A DNA stretch of 64,000 bases from Meconema thalassinum (GCA_946902985.2 OX336397.1:155861890-155925889), one strand, 5' to 3'; shown: positions 1 through 12,052, numbered from the stretch's first letter. The notes: generated by a model not told the origin, from the letters alone. Numbers and translations are program-made.

Positions 1-1020
1 GACTTGGGGAAAACATACACATTGAAAGAAGCTGTTGTCCATGAACTCGGAAACATGTGGATTCGAATTCCACCGTCAATGATTCTAAGCTTATTTTCCA
101 TGATTCATCGTTTTAACCCTATAGCCAAGGGCTGTAGTTTCTCCCCAATTCTGTCCCAAATGAATTAAAAATATATTATTAACTTCCGATATAGATTGTC
201 GGACAGAGTTCTACACGCACAGTAAGTAGAAAGGACTGGTGACCACGACGTCCTCAGACCCAAACATTAATCAGCAGGAAGTTCAGTTCACTGAACTGCA
301 TGTTAAAAGAGGTGGAAAGGGTACGCTGTACACTGTGCAGTACTACGGCCTCTGTGACATATGACGTAATCTCTTTTCATAATGAAAACATCATTTTTAC
401 ACAAAGTCAAGACTTATTTTAAAATACGTTTTGCATATAGTGTTTTTTGTTGACATTCTTAAAATTTGCTGCCCTTGAAGACTCACGCCCCTTGGTCCAA
501 GCCTAAAAACTGGTAAGTGTTTTGGTTGACCGCCGATCACACATCTTTGTACATTAAACAAAGCAAAATATATTTTCATAATTAGCCACAGGTGTACAGT
601 ACTCATACGTAAGTGAAGTTATTATGTGCTATCAGTCGATTGCAGCTGATCAGTGATTGTTTTCACAAAAGAAGAAAATGTGAATTTGAACTATATTTTG
701 TAATTTGCAGTCAGTGGACTTTGCAGTAAGCAAAACTAAAGCCAGTTTCTTCTAAAAATCCCCAACCCTATCTATGACTGGTGACCATCAGGGACGGATT
801 TAAGCCAAGATTATGGGGGAGTGGACACACAGGGGATCTGGGGGATGGATTATCACCAATCTCAGAGTGGAGTGGACATTTTTGCAAAAATTAGGTCCAA
901 ATTATTGAGTAGGCCATTTGGGTGATTAGTTTTGTGATATTTTGAAGTAAAAATTTGATGACCATTGAAATTTAGTGGCTATAGAAAAGACTTTCCGATA
1001 TTGACGTAAAAGCTCTCGCA
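1..1020. other. unassigned AT-rich DNA
   Basis: I see no gene or well-bounded element here. A stretch near 315-355 matches, in reverse complement, the sequence near 1246-1290 (shared CACAGAGGCC and GCACAGTGTA blocks), so the two may be arms of an old inverted repeat. Confidence 0.4.
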
Positions 1021-1023
1021 CCT

Positions 1024-1250
1024 TCACAAATGACAGCAAGTCTGCAGATCATAGGTTTGAATCCCGGTGCTGACAGCGGCTATCCTGAGTGTGGTTTTTC
1101 ACACTCCCTCCAGACAAATGCCGGGATAGTACCTTATTTCAAGTCCAGGGACACCTAGCCCACTCTTAACCCTAATAATTGCAGTAATAGTCTCGACGGC
1201 TAACGTTTTCCCAGTCGGCAACTATGAATACGGCATGCGATTGATCATGT
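1024..1250 (+). repeat. degenerate tRNA-derived SINE (family B-like)
   Basis: It contains a box-B-like GGTTTGAATCCCGG and, downstream, CAAATGCCGGGATAGTACC. That second block is nearly the same as the internal block of the complete SINE-B at 14413-14880 (AAATGCCGGGATGGTCC). Ends are not clear and no TSD was found, so this is an old fragment. Confidence 0.5.
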
Positions 1251-2034
1251 CACAGAGGCCATAGCACAGCACAGCACAGTGTATACCCTGCTTTTCGTCC
1301 AGCAGTGGGTGGTTTTAAGAGGGTCTAAGTTTCTACTCCCCAAGACTGATAGTTACAACAATGTTGCCAATACAACTCTCTTGTTATACAACAACCTTTA
1401 GCCTCCCTTTCAGTCAACACAATTTGCACGTTTTTTGGTTTTCGATTCTGTTCGCTGTTTGAGAATCTTGTAATTTACTTCATTAATATTTGCAAAAACC
1501 ACTGCTTTACAGTCAACTTCGTTCAATAACGTGGAGGCCTTCAGAAAAAAACCGGAAAATTAACGCGTCAGCAAATACTGAATTATACCTACAGTACTAG
1601 TTGATGCAAACGATCCCCAACCGAGCGACAATGGTTCATTACCCGCCAATGATACTAGACCTACTACTAGTTACCAACTAGCTACTAGTGACTATTAGTA
1701 GTTACCAAGTGCACGGGTTAAATGTCGCAAGCCCCTAAATGAATTAACAACTGTAACGACAAATAGGCCTATTATTAGCTGTTGAGTATGACTACGAATG
1801 ACACCGCAGTCGGAAAGCCGAATCCTGCATTCCCGCCGCGGCTTCGTCAGGGCCCGGGGCCATTTCTAAGTCGTAGATAACGAGAGCAACTCATTTTATG
1901 TTTAACGGTACTGAGACGGTAAAGCGTATCACGAAAGGGCTTGATTCGCAAGGGAAAATATCTCTTCGCGTCCTAAAAAACAAGTGCTTTGCAGATCGAT
2001 GCTGCTCTTTGGAATAAACGGCGTAGAAATGTCC

Positions 2035-2065
<31 letters not shown>
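2035..2065. repeat. (AAT)n microsatellite
   Basis: Uninterrupted AAT triplets. In this window such tracts often mark SINE or LINE 3' tails, but no body is attached here. Confidence 0.9.
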
Positions 2066-2239
2066 GCCACTGCAACAGCTCAAAACAATATTTTATTTAT
2101 ATTAATATTCGACCATACTTCATCTCAATTTTCTTCTAAATATAGCAGAGTTCAAATATTTTGTCTTAGGAAAATATGCGCGGTTGCCTACATGCAATAT
2201 ACTCGTATTAATTCCTCCATCGCCATGCACACAATTGAC

Positions 2240-2285
2240 GTTACTTATTGTTGTTTTAAGGGGCGTAACAGCTAGGTCATCTTCC
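2240..2285 (-). repeat. LINE/SINE 3' tail fragment
   Basis: Reads TTGTTGTTTTAAGGGGC then an AGGTCAT block. In reverse this is the GCCCCTTAAAACAACAA tail that ends the LINE fragment at 62011-62300 and repeat R at 22150-22870. A plus-strand relic of the same tail lies near 2757-2780. Confidence 0.4.
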
Positions 2286-2810
2286 CGTACCATTGACGTT
2301 CCATGAGAGGAATTAGAAAACAAAGTTCAGTGCCCTATCTTAATTGTTATTTTTCTCCTGGTTAATTAAACACTCAGTCCAGAAAAATACTCGAATGTTA
2401 CCTTAGTTTCAGCCTTTGGATACATTTCCCAACTCTCGTACCAATACTAATGTAGGTTTTCAATAAATCACTTAATCAGAAATGATTTGCGCACGAACCC
2501 AAGTACCTAGGATGGTTGATCGTATTGAAGGAATCAGTAATAATAATAATTATACTGGTCCTAAACATACAGATTATTCAAATGTTAGCATTGTTTTCTC
2601 AATTCAGTATACGAGAAGATGAACAATTTCGCATGCATTTCTTCTATCTACGTTTGACAACAGAATCATCCCACCCTTTCGCAAGATATTTAGCCAGAAA
2701 TGATAATTTTTCACATAGTGCGAAAGTGAATTACTAGGGAACGATGACCTCTCTGTTCCGCCCCTTAAATCAACAATAACTATAAAGTGAATTACTGTGT
2801 GGACGCTGCT

Positions 2811-3490
2811 TTAATAGTACATTATGCAACGAGCCTATAATGGCTATAATTAAGACACGAGTATTTTTTATAAAACGAGCGTATGCGAGTTTTATAATTT
2901 CCATACGAGTGTCTTAATTACCATTATAGGCGAGTTGCATACGACTGTTTATGTTCGACGATAATTATATTTTATTATATGTTTTAAAATAAATATTCAT
3001 AAATATCTGTTGAGAGTCAGCCACAAGAATTTTGTTATTGGAGAGCGAGCGCGAGACATCTCTCTGTCTTTCAAGATCTTTGAACGACCGACGCATGCGT
3101 TCTGTGTGCTTGCAATGCCATATGCAAGCCATATGTTTACATCTGCCGTCCCTCAGTAATATTGTCACCGGAGTCGTTTGAATGCGCTGTGTAGAAATTA
3201 GTGTTGGTGATTTTAAGGTACAGTGCTATTTCTTGTTTCATATTCGCCAGTTTATTTACGCGAACATATGGACGGTGCGTATTCCATGTCGGTAATTTAT
3301 TATAGTTCGATGTTGTGTTTATGTCCGACATGTTGGATTTTGAGCGCATGCGCGAAGGTATCGTTATCTAATTGGTCAATGAACGAGCTCTGATTGGCTG
3401 GAGAAACTGTATCATAATGAAAATAAGTGTTATAATGACCATCATTATGACACCGTTTTCTGACACATAATAGTGAGGGTCGAACATAAA
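2811..3490 (-). mobile_element. 680-bp hairpin-ended mobile element, copy A
   Basis: This is nearly identical, in reverse orientation, to 36538-37214. One end (about 2818-2940) folds into a long imperfect hairpin around CTATAATGGCTATAATTAAG and its partner. The other end has a shorter hairpin, ATAATGACCATCATTATGA. The motif TTATGTTCGAC occurs near both ends in opposite orientation. A 70-codon frame (3137-3349, minus) is the same in both copies at protein level, with a single synonymous base change in 210 bp. No transposase is recognised, so it is probably non-autonomous and recently active. Confidence 0.75.
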
Positions 3491-4192
3491 ATGTATTTTA
3501 CTTACCTGCCTGCACGGCATACGATACGTCTAGCTAGACAATATATTCATTTCAGACACTATCACCTCTATATCTAAGCTCGACGTGACGCACCAAACTT
3601 CAATCTCTTGAGCTAGCTGACCAAACACACCAGGGCAACCCAGGTTCTCGTGGCCTTGGCGAAATAAGTGAAGGGATGAGAAAGTTATTTAAAGGATTGG
3701 TGCATAAGCCGAATAAGCTAAATTGAGGAACAGAAAACAATACATAGCGATGCCTCATCGCCTAAGTTGACCGCTTTGAGACAGTTGTTCTTCCCACAAG
3801 CGCTTTGTAAAGGAAAATATTGTCCACTTGACAGAATAAGTTTTTCAATCCTTGTAACTTTGTTCACAGACAGTTCATTTCATTCACTAAATGATTGCCG
3901 GTAGAAAATTCAAGTCACATAAAGGCAATAATAAATCAATGCCTGATCGGGCCTCTCCTCCTAGGACGCCGGCCCCCCTTGGGAGGGTCGGGCCCCGGGG
4001 CACCAGCCCTGCCTGACCCCCACCCCCCTCTTGTCGGGCCTGCTTACGAGTGGTTGAATGCCTAAACGTTAACGTAGTTTTGGTAAGATAACGAAGAGAA
4101 AGATTCTGTTGTATTGTCACTAACAACCCACTATAGCGACGAAAGAAGAATGAGCTCTGGTCTACTACTTTAATCTATAATTTTATCAATAA
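3491..4192. other. unassigned; GC-rich patch at 3943-4045
   Basis: No gene seen. A 100-bp GC-rich block of G and C runs sits in otherwise AT-rich DNA, possibly a fragment of a GC-rich SINE or element end. Confidence 0.3.
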
Positions 4193-4293
4193 CTAGCAAC
4201 AGTCCCCGGCTTCGCCCGGTGGATCTATTTGTTTCATGGATGATAATGAATACTACTACAGAACTGGCACACAATACTTAAATTAACAGAAAA
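4193..4293 (-). mobile_element. Helitron 3' end fragment
   Basis: On the minus strand it reads through a GC hairpin (CACCGGGCGAAGCCGGGGA) and ends CTAG followed by T, the typical Helitron terminus. The same subterminal text (ATTATCATCCAT, AACAAAT) occurs at the 3' end of the complete short Helitron at 46721-47295. It is cut off at 4293, where family D begins. Confidence 0.65.
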
Positions 4294-5696
4294 CAAGAAG
4301 TTCCGTGACGAACTAAAGAGCCTACTTTTCTTAAAATTTAAAATTCATGCCATTGATTAATCTATATGGATCTAACTAGAATAATGACAAAATTAAATTG
4401 GTAATATAGAAATTTCTAATTAGTTCGAAATACTGTATACCTGGCATAATGTAGCCTAATAGAGAACTACAGTTGGCAGCCCTGGAGACTGAATATATTC
4501 TTGTTTCCATCTCTTAAGGTACAGAATACAAAATTTGGTTGAAGTCCAATGGATAGCATGGACGTTACATGCAGTTAAACATTGGATCTAACAGCGCGCT
4601 TAAAATCATGTTGGCAACAATGACATACATGTATTGGTCAGAAATAATCTGCAATAATATGATCCCTTGTTGGTTAATTTTGAATGAAATCCATTTGTTA
4701 GTATAGAAGTTACAGGCATTTTAAAATTGGACCTATCAGCAGGCTTAGAATCATGTTGGCAGCACTAACGTATATTAATTACTCCAAATTAATCTAGAAT
4801 GTCAGGTACTATACGTGTGCAAATTTTAGAGCTATTGGCTTGCATATTTTATGATATATTGATATTAGGGAAACAAAAATAGAGACGCCATTTTTTAACA
4901 GTTGGCAACACTGGTTGCTCTTAAGAATACGCATAGTCGTATCTGTTATGGTGCACATAGCACATACAAATTTTGGTTGAAATCCAAATGATAGCATAGA
5001 AGCTACATGCATTTAAAGTTGGACCTCTCAGCAGGCTTAGAATCATGTTGGTAGCACTGACGTATATAAGTTACTCCAAATTAATACAGAATGTCAGGTA
5101 CTATACGTGTGCATAGTTTAAAGCTGTCGGCATGCATACTTTCTGATATATTGGTATTTGGAGAAAAGAAATTGAGAGCATATATTAACAGTTGGCAGCC
5201 CTGGTGGATCTTAGGAATACGCTCAGTTATATCTGTTTATGAACACATAGCACATACGAAATTTGGTTGAATTCCAATTGATAGTGTAGACGTTATATGC
5301 ATTTAAATATTGGACCTATCAGCAGGCTTATAATCATTTTGGCAACACTGCCATGTATGGCCTCCTGGAAATTAAACTGCAATATTATTATCTATACGTG
5401 TGCCAATTTTCAAATAGCTCCCATTCATACCTTCCGAGATATCCAACATAGAGCTCAAATTTCAATTGTGATTTTTCAGCAGTTGGTAGCACTGACATCA
5501 TTTTCAAATATGGCCGTGAGATATTCAGGTATAGATCTTTACTCCTACCAAATTTTGTTTCGATTGCTGCAGCCGTTTAGGAGTTGATAGGGGGGGACAC
5601 ACACACAGCCAGACAGACAGACAGACACACATTTGCCCGATCTCGTAAGTCTACTTTTTCCTCATTTTTGCAAAATGTGAAAAGTAGGCTAAAAAT
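4294..5696 (+). mobile_element. family D dispersed element, copy 1
   Basis: A non-coding element of about 1.4 kb that begins CAAGAAGTTCCGTGACGAAC and ends AAAAGTAGGCTAAAAAT. Other copies are at 8610-10003 and 56897-58623, and a diverged relative is at 23780-25308. GAGCCTACTTTTC near the start and GAAAAGTAGGCT near the end are inverted subterminal repeats. The body is built from repeats: GCAGGCTTAGAATCATG-like blocks recur at about 4738, 5030 and 5322, a 292-bp spacing. A (CA)n/(CAGA)n tract at 5594-5632 precedes the end hairpin. No protein is encoded; frames across it are incidental. Confidence 0.75.
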
Positions 5697-6050
5697 ATTT
5701 TAAAAGTATATCTTTTTGTGGTGGTGGTGGGGGGTGATAAGTAGTACAGTATAATGGACGTAACATTCAGGTCATTTTCCCGTAATGATAATGACAATAA
5801 TGATTAGGGAAACGGCTATTTACTAACTACAGTACTGACACATGTAATTTACAAACGAATTGAAAAATATGATTAGAAAGAGGAGTATGTGACATAAAAG
5901 ACACTGCCTAGGGCCTATATCTCATTGGCTGTTAGAAAAGTAGAGATCAATAGTGCCGTCTTTTGTCAAATAGTGCCATAGGAAAATAATCAGAGCACTT
6001 TGGAAAACTTCGGCTGTCCCGAGCTCCTGAGGTAGCAATAGTGTCATTTA
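5697..6050. other. unassigned
   Basis: AT-rich with a short GGT repeat near 5720. No gene or element recognised. Confidence 0.3.
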
Positions 6051-6059
6051 TCGCCACAT

Positions 6060-6262
6060 TTCGCTCAAGGATAAGGATCTGAATAAATGAAAGTAAATTT
6101 GAAAGCACCAACGCTTAATGCAGCTGATTACCTCTATGTACTGCACCAACACCATCGCACTTATACAGAGGCACAATATTTTCATGATGATAACTGTTTT
6201 ACGGGGCCTAAGAAATCTCTTTGCAATAATTGAAGCACTGAGTTTCACAACTGCACAAGTCC
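6060..6262 (-). mobile_element. Helitron-like internal fragment
   Basis: The reverse complement matches the inner part of the short Helitron at 46721-47295: TACTGCACCAACACCATCGC, then ATGATGATAACTGTTTTA and GGGGCCTAAGAAATCT. Both ends are missing, so this is a relic. Confidence 0.6.
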
Positions 6263-6567
6263 CATTTAGTAACTTCTGAGATAATTTAAAAAAACTTCAT
6301 AACTTTTCGAAATGGGCGCATAGCACTTTATTTTTTTTACTGTAGAAACTGTGTCCAATTACGAATTACACACAATTGAGTAAACTTAGCGATTATTTGT
6401 ACTTTTTGTGTAATAAATTAATGAATATGGTGGACTTGTGTTGTTATGAAACTCATCAATATAATTTTTCGGTTCCAGTGATAAACGTATTGGATTAAGT
6501 GGATAGTTGGTACATACAATAAGTAAACTACACAATAAAAACAAAAGAGTTCAATATGGCAATACTT

Positions 6568-6573
6568 TTTATT
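6568..6573 (-). promoter_or_regulatory. polyadenylation signal AATAAA
   Basis: A canonical AATAAA on the minus strand, about 59 nt after the stop codon of the 6632-6946 frame. This is a normal distance for a short 3' UTR. Confidence 0.5.
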
Positions 6574-6631
6574 GAATAAAGTTGAACAGATTGGGCATCA
6601 GTCACACCTTACAGTGAAACATATCCACATT

Positions 6632-6946
6632 TTAATCTGAGTCCCAGATTTCACTTCCTGACTCTTCAACATTAACATTTTGAACCTTCCCATATTTATT
6701 CATAAGATTTTGGAAGTAAGGACGATGTTCAGGGTGAATAGAAGAGATGTATTTACCGATGTCTTTCGCTTTATGAACTTTGCTCCGGAGTTCAGTCTTA
6801 TATGCCTGTTTCAACTGCCCTATCTTAACACTGCCTTTCAAAAGAAAAGTTTTACTTAGAAACCCACTTGATGTTGTGCTGGTAGTTATGGAGTTTGATC
6901 TATATTCTATATTCTGCTTGGTGTTGGTTCCCGCCATAATATCCAA
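6632..6946 (-). CDS. hypothetical 104-aa protein, acidic C-terminus
   Basis: An intact frame with a stop and an AATAAA a little downstream. The first Met is followed two codons later by a second one in better context (ATTATGGCGGG), so the protein may really begin MAGTNTKQ. The N-terminal third is Ser/Thr-rich, the middle is basic and probably helical (KQAYKTELRSKVHKAKDIGK), and the tail is acidic, ending SGSEIWDSD. Upstream on the minus strand ATGGCGGGAA is repeated; such GCCAT/ATGGCGG motifs are common at TATA-less promoters. I do not recognise the family. It could be a small single-exon host gene, an intron-less retrocopy (no genomic poly-A seen) or a transposon accessory frame. Confidence 0.45.
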   Translation of the reverse strand: MDIMAGTNTKQNIEYRSNSITTSTTSSGFLSKTFLLKGSVKIGQLKQAYKTELRSKVHKAKDIGKYISSIHPEHRPYFQNLMNKYGKVQNVNVEESGSEIWDSD

Positions 6947-7103
6947 GGTCCTTGCTTCCCGCCATATGGCAATTTTCGTGCACGCTACACTCTTGTGCTG
7001 CTATGATACGCAGTAGGCTTGTATGGCTGGGTGACTTCCTTAACAACGCAAGTCCTGCACTTGTGTAGTTTTGAAACTAACTAAAATCATAACATCATAA
7101 CAT

Positions 7104-8587
7104 CTAAAAGACACCTTACAAGACATAGCAGAACCTCTAACTGCTCTATTCAACAAATGTCTTATGATGAAATCAATACCGCATCAATGGAGAAGATCAA
7201 CTATAATAGTACTTTACAAAGGCAACGGAAGGAAAGAAGACCCGAACTCCTATAGAGGAATTGCTCTAGAGAGTGTAATGTTTAAACTGTTCTCCAAAGT
7301 CCTATTAGGACGCATCGCGCAAAACCTTTATGCAAATATACATACATTTCAATATGGATTCACTCCAGGCAGATCAACACTGCACGCGGTGCAAGAAATT
7401 ATTCAGGAAATAACTCTATCTCTAGCTCATCGCAACTCCCCGATATATGTAATCTTCATAGACTACTCCAAAGCTTTTAATAGCATCAGCAGATCAACAT
7501 TGGTAAACAAATTGGAGAGCATATTAGGCAAATCAAATCAGGAGCTCCAAACCATCAAGTCTATCCTTGATGAAAACCATATAGCGGTGTATGATGGCAT
7601 AACTACATCGAATGACATCATACAAACACGAGGGGTCTTGCAAGGAGACCCGATGAGTCCGGTCTTATTCAACTCATGACAACGGATATCGGCAACGCTA
7701 TAAACGTCAATGTAAAACTACTGATGTACGCGGATGACATGGCCATTCTCTCCAAAAGCCCTAAACATTTACAAACGGCATTAGACGACATCAGGAACTG
7801 GGCAACATACAACTCTATGGAAATAAATGGCTCGAAAACCAAAGCAATGAAATTCAGGAGAGGAGGCAAACTTGCAAAGGGGGATCATTTCACTTGTGGC
7901 AACTCTCCCTTAGAATTCGTAACAAATTTCAAATACTTGGGGGTCACCCTCCAAACTACGGGAATTACGTTTTCACTACACATACAAGAACGAACAGCAG
8001 CTGCAGCAAAAGCAATATATGACATACCCAAATTACAACTACTGTCAGTTTCAACAGCAATGGCACTATTCAAGATCAAAGTCATGCCGACGGCCACCTA
8101 TGGAATACAACTAATCTGGAACTACCTGACGGTCGGAAATCTAAGAAAGCTGGAAAGCGTTAAATCTAGCTTCCTCAAAAGAGTGTTATCCATCTCAAAA
8201 TTCTCAAGAAATAGTTATGCTTATATCCTTGCGCAGGAATCTCTCTTCGTGGATGACATAAAACACTGCTTTAGTTTATCGGAGACACAAGCATATGCAA
8301 CCTTCATCAAAGAGAGGAGCAGCAAAGCAAGACAGATACCGGAGGGGATTAGAGAAACAGACGCAATGACATCAGACTGCTGGAAAGGACCAAACTTCCA
8401 ACTCCGACACCTGTACACACGATTTGCAGTACACGGCTTTCATGGAAAGATTTGCACAGAAAGCACCTACCATGATCCTAAGGACAGCTGCATCTGTAAG
8501 CTATGTAATGAACGGTGCCCGAAATATCACCTGCAGGAGTGTAAAAATAGGACTGTTTCACTAATTGAGCTATCTAAAGATTGGTGA
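7104..8587 (+). pseudogene. non-LTR retrotransposon reverse transcriptase, frameshifted
   Basis: The reading frame enters at about 7104 (LKDTLQDIAEPLTALFNKCL), before the first in-frame Met at 7164. In order it shows the RT fingers (GNGRKEDPNSYRGIAL), FTPGRSTLHAV, motif A with its catalytic Asp (FIDYSKAFNSI), motif B (GVLQGDPMSPVLFN) and motif C (LLMYADDMAIL). The thumb region follows (NFKYLGVTLQTT), then a C-terminal Cys/His knuckle (CICKLCNERCPKYHLQEC). A one-base deletion near 7673 puts a stop after LFNS; the frame resumes at 7676. The endonuclease part is absent, so this is a 5'-truncated dead copy. A second copy of the same family lies on the minus strand at 28160-30260. Confidence 0.85.
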
Positions 8588-8609
8588 AATCACGACAATG
8601 TAACTTTTC

Positions 8610-10003
8610 ATTTTTAGCCTACTTTTCACATTTTGCAAAAATGAGGAAAAAGTAGACTTATGAGATCGGGCAAATGTGTGTCTGTCTGTCTGGCTGGCTG
8701 TGTGTGTGTCCCCCCCCTATCAACTCCTAAACGGCTGCAGCAATCGAAACAAAATTTGGTAGGAGTAAAGATCTATACCTGAATATCTCACGGCCATATT
8801 TGAAAATTATGTCAGTGCTACCAACTGCTAAAAAATCGCAATTGAAATTTGAGCTCCATGTTGAATATCTTGGAAAGTATGAATGGGAGCTATTTCAAAA
8901 TTGGCACACGTACAGACCATAATATTTCAGTTTAATTTCCAGGAGGCCAAACATGGCCGTGTTGCCAAAATGATTATAAGCCTCCTGATAGGTCCAATTT
9001 TTAAATGCATATAACTTCTACACTATCAATTGGAATTCAACCAAATTTCGTATGTTGTATGTGTACATAACCAGATATGACTGAGCGTATTCTTAAGACC
9101 TACCAGGGCTGCCAACTGTTAATAAATGCTCCTAATTTATTTTATCCAAATACCAATATATCAGAAAGTATGCAAGCCGACAGCTTTAAACTATGCACAC
9201 GTATAGTACCTGACATTCTATATTAATTTGGAGTAACTTATATACGTCAGTGCTACCAACATGATTCTAAGCCTGCTGACAGGTCCAACTTTAAATACAT
9301 GTAACTTCCATACTATCATTTGGATTTCAACCAAATTTCGTATGTGCTATGTGTACCATAACAGATATGACTATGCGTATTCTAAGGAGCAACCAGGGCT
9401 GCCAACTGTTAATATGTGCTGTCCCAATTTTTGTTACCCTAATATCAATATATCAGAAAGTATGCAAGCCAATAGCTCTAAACTTTGCACACGTATTGTA
9501 CCTGGCATTCTAGACGAATTTGGAGTAACTAATATACATCAGTGCTGCCAACATGATTCTAAGCCTGCTGATAGGTCCAATTTTAAAATGCATGTAACTT
9601 CTATACTAACCAATGGATTTCATTCAAAATTCACACAACAATAGATCATATTATTTCAGATTATTTCTGACCAATACATGCATGACATTGTTGCCAACAT
9701 GATTTTACGCGCGCTGTTAGATCCAATGTTTAACTGCATGTAACGTCCATGCTATTCATTGGACTTCAACCAAATTTTGTATTTTGTACCTTAAGAGATG
9801 GAACTAAGAATATATTCAGTCATCAGGGCTGCCAACTGTAGTGCTCTATTAGGATACATTATGCCAGGTATACAGTATTTCGAACTAATTGGAAATTTCG
9901 ATATTAGCAACTTAATTTCGTCATTATTCTAGATAGGTTCATATTCTGTAGAATATTCACTGGCATGAAAAGTAGGCTGTATAGTTCTTCACGGAACTTC
10001 TTG
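8610..10003 (-). mobile_element. family D dispersed element, copy 2
   Basis: Full-length copy in reverse: it enters at ATTTTTAGCCTACTTTTC and leaves at GGAACTTCTTG, 1394 bp against 1403 bp for copy 1. It carries the same tandem blocks (AACATGATTCTAAGCCTGCT recurs). It begins about 22 bp after the stop codon of the LINE frame. Confidence 0.75.
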
Positions 10004-10109
10004 TTATTTTATTTTTTCTCTCAGTACACATTGTGTTTAATAAATATAATATAATAACATAGGTTAAATGTTCGAAACTTGTGTTGATTTGTTCATCATT
10101 AGGTAGAGC

Positions 10110-10310
10110 TCAGTGAGACGAATTCAGTGATATATATAACTCATATAGTGTCAAAACGTGGACTTGTGCAGTTATGATATTCAGGGCTTCAATTACTCCC
10201 AGTGACTCCAATTTATAAGCAGCGCAAGTTGTAACTATTTTCGCAATTCTGGTAGGGGTGACGTGATGCACCTCGCATTGCCAGCCAACAATTGACTTAT
10301 TACAATGAAT
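10110..10310 (-). mobile_element. Helitron-like internal fragment
   Basis: In reverse it matches the middle of the short Helitron at 46721-47295 (TTTATAAGC, GTAGGGGTGACGTGATG, TTGCCAGCCAACAATTGACTTA). It may be one end of a long decayed minus-strand element whose 5' end is at 12740-12845. Confidence 0.5.
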
Positions 10311-10796
10311 TTGACCCCATTTCAACAGTGTTATCAGGAGGTGAATATAATGGAATTGCTCACTTACTGCAGAAGCGAATCAATGATAATGCAGAATGAA
10401 ATGACCAAAACTCTCAATCGACTGGTAGGCCAAGGAAGGGATGATGTGATTTCTGGTTTCCGGGCACAGCTATTTGTCCAATTATGATTTTGGAGATATT
10501 TAAAGTGCCTTGAAGTTTCATCTAAGATTTTACACCAGAAGATTACAAGGAAGTAATGAGAACTTGCCGAAAGAAGAACAAGCTGATCGTGAACGAAATG
10601 AAAAGAGAAGACATTTTGGGCACGGCATCCGTTGAGAAACAAATAATAGATAGGAAGAATGATACCAATGGCAATGGAGTAAGATGACTAACAACACAGG
10701 AAATTGAAATAGTACGGAAAACCCATTGCTGTTGACTTTGAAACATACTTTCGATGACAATTTGAAGAGGAGAAATAACGCACGCTAATGTGACCA

Positions 10797-11027
10797 GAAT
10801 AACCTCAGTATTTGCCTTAATGATCTATGGCCAAACAGTAAAGCTATATCAGCGCCAAAATTACAGGATCTCAAAAGTGTCATGCATCAGATACCATCCC
10901 TTGCCAAGGAGTTCTACGAAGGCCTTCATTCAGATGGAAACCGTTTTGACATCGAGGGTTTTGTTAGTGAACTCGATGTCTCGATACAAGATAAAAAAAA
11001 CCTAAAACTGTCAATTTCCTATAATGT
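10797..11027 (+). pseudogene. unrecognised coding-like relic
   Basis: An open frame of about 77 codons reads NNLSICLNDLWPNSKAISAP, then LKSVMHQIPSLAKEFYEGLH and FDIEGFVSELDVSIQDKK, which has the composition of a real protein. Upstream, 10305-10480 also reads like protein (MELLTYCRSESMIMQNEM; LVGQGRDDVISGFRAQLF), with stops and frame changes between. It lies inside Helitron-like sequence, so it may be a captured gene fragment. I cannot name the family. Confidence 0.3.
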
Positions 11028-11039
11028 GAAAAACATTTA

Positions 11040-11650
11040 CATCATAAAGTAGAATGTAACACCAATGTTTATAGCATTAGTTTAGTATAATTATTACTTG
11101 AAGTTTGATTCTGGTATTCAAATGTATCTGTGTTTCTGTTAGACTATTGAGAACAAAATTGCAATTAAGGTCACACGAGTTCTCATTGTATGCATCAAAT
11201 TGTCCAGAAACTGGCATTAAAATAAAAATGCATAAAGGGCTAAAAGAAAAAAAAAGGGTGCTTAGACGATTTACGCATAACTATCGTGTTCGATAGAATA
11301 ACGTAACAACAAGCTTTTAACCAAAAATGGCGCTTAGCAGTTTTATGCGTAACTAAACTCACAGCATAAAGCAGCTAAGTGACAATTGCTAATAAATCAA
11401 CTGTTTGCTGTATTTTTGTCATTTAAAGGCAATAATTATCAACAATGCATATAAATAAGGGTTTGTTTGCTTTTAAAACTCAAACTGGGCTAACAGGAGG
11501 GAATTTGTGATTGTTTAAATGTCAAAACTTTCAATCACGTTTTTCTCAATTCCAGCTTTTGGTGGATAGGTGTTTAATGCATAACGCCGTCCAGTTACAC
11601 TATAAAGACATGAATGGTTCTAGGACCTTAAAACGTAGTTTTCAAGTTCA
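11040..11650. other. unassigned AT-rich interior
   Basis: No gene recognised. It lies between the coding-like relic and the 126-bp tandem repeats and may belong to the same decayed Helitron-like element. Confidence 0.3.
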
Positions 11651-12052
11651 TTTTGTCTGTTGTTCTAAATGTAGGGAATGGAGAGAGTTGTTCAAAATAT
11701 CAAGTGAACTGTGTTACCTGCAGGGTTCCAAAGGGTAAGTACATTAAGTTTGGTTAAGATTAGTGAAACGATGTAGACTTGTGCCAATGGGCCTAAATGC
11801 AGGGAATGGAGTGGTCTGTCCGAAATTTCACGTAGACAGTGTTACTCGCAGGTTTCCAAAGGGTAAGAATACTCATTTTGGTTCAGATCGGTGAAACGGT
11901 GTAGATTTGTGCCAAAGGGCCTAAAGGCAGGGAATGGAGTGGTCTGTCCGAAATTTCATGTAGACAGTATTACTCGCAGGGTTCCAAAGGGGAAGTATAC
12001 ACATTTTGGTTCAGATCGGTGAAACTGTGTAGATTTGTATAAGTAATAGGCA
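11650..12052. repeat. 126-127 bp tandem repeat, about 3 units
   Basis: The unit has CAGGGAATGGAGTGGTCTGT, then TTACTCGCAGG, TTCCAAAGGG and CGGTGAAACGGTGTAGATTT. GTAGA[CT]TTGTGCC marks are at 11773, 11900 and 12026. A further partial unit is at 12628-12720, past two copies of a SINE-like module. Internal tandem repeats are usual in non-autonomous Helitrons. Confidence 0.75.

Noticed and set aside
790..850. hAT-like terminus CAGGGACGGATTTAAGCCA
   Set aside because: No inverted partner or TSD was found, and the match is short.
3887..4126. 79-codon Gly/Pro/Arg-rich frame
   Set aside because: It only reflects a GC-rich patch; no conserved motif or partner copy.
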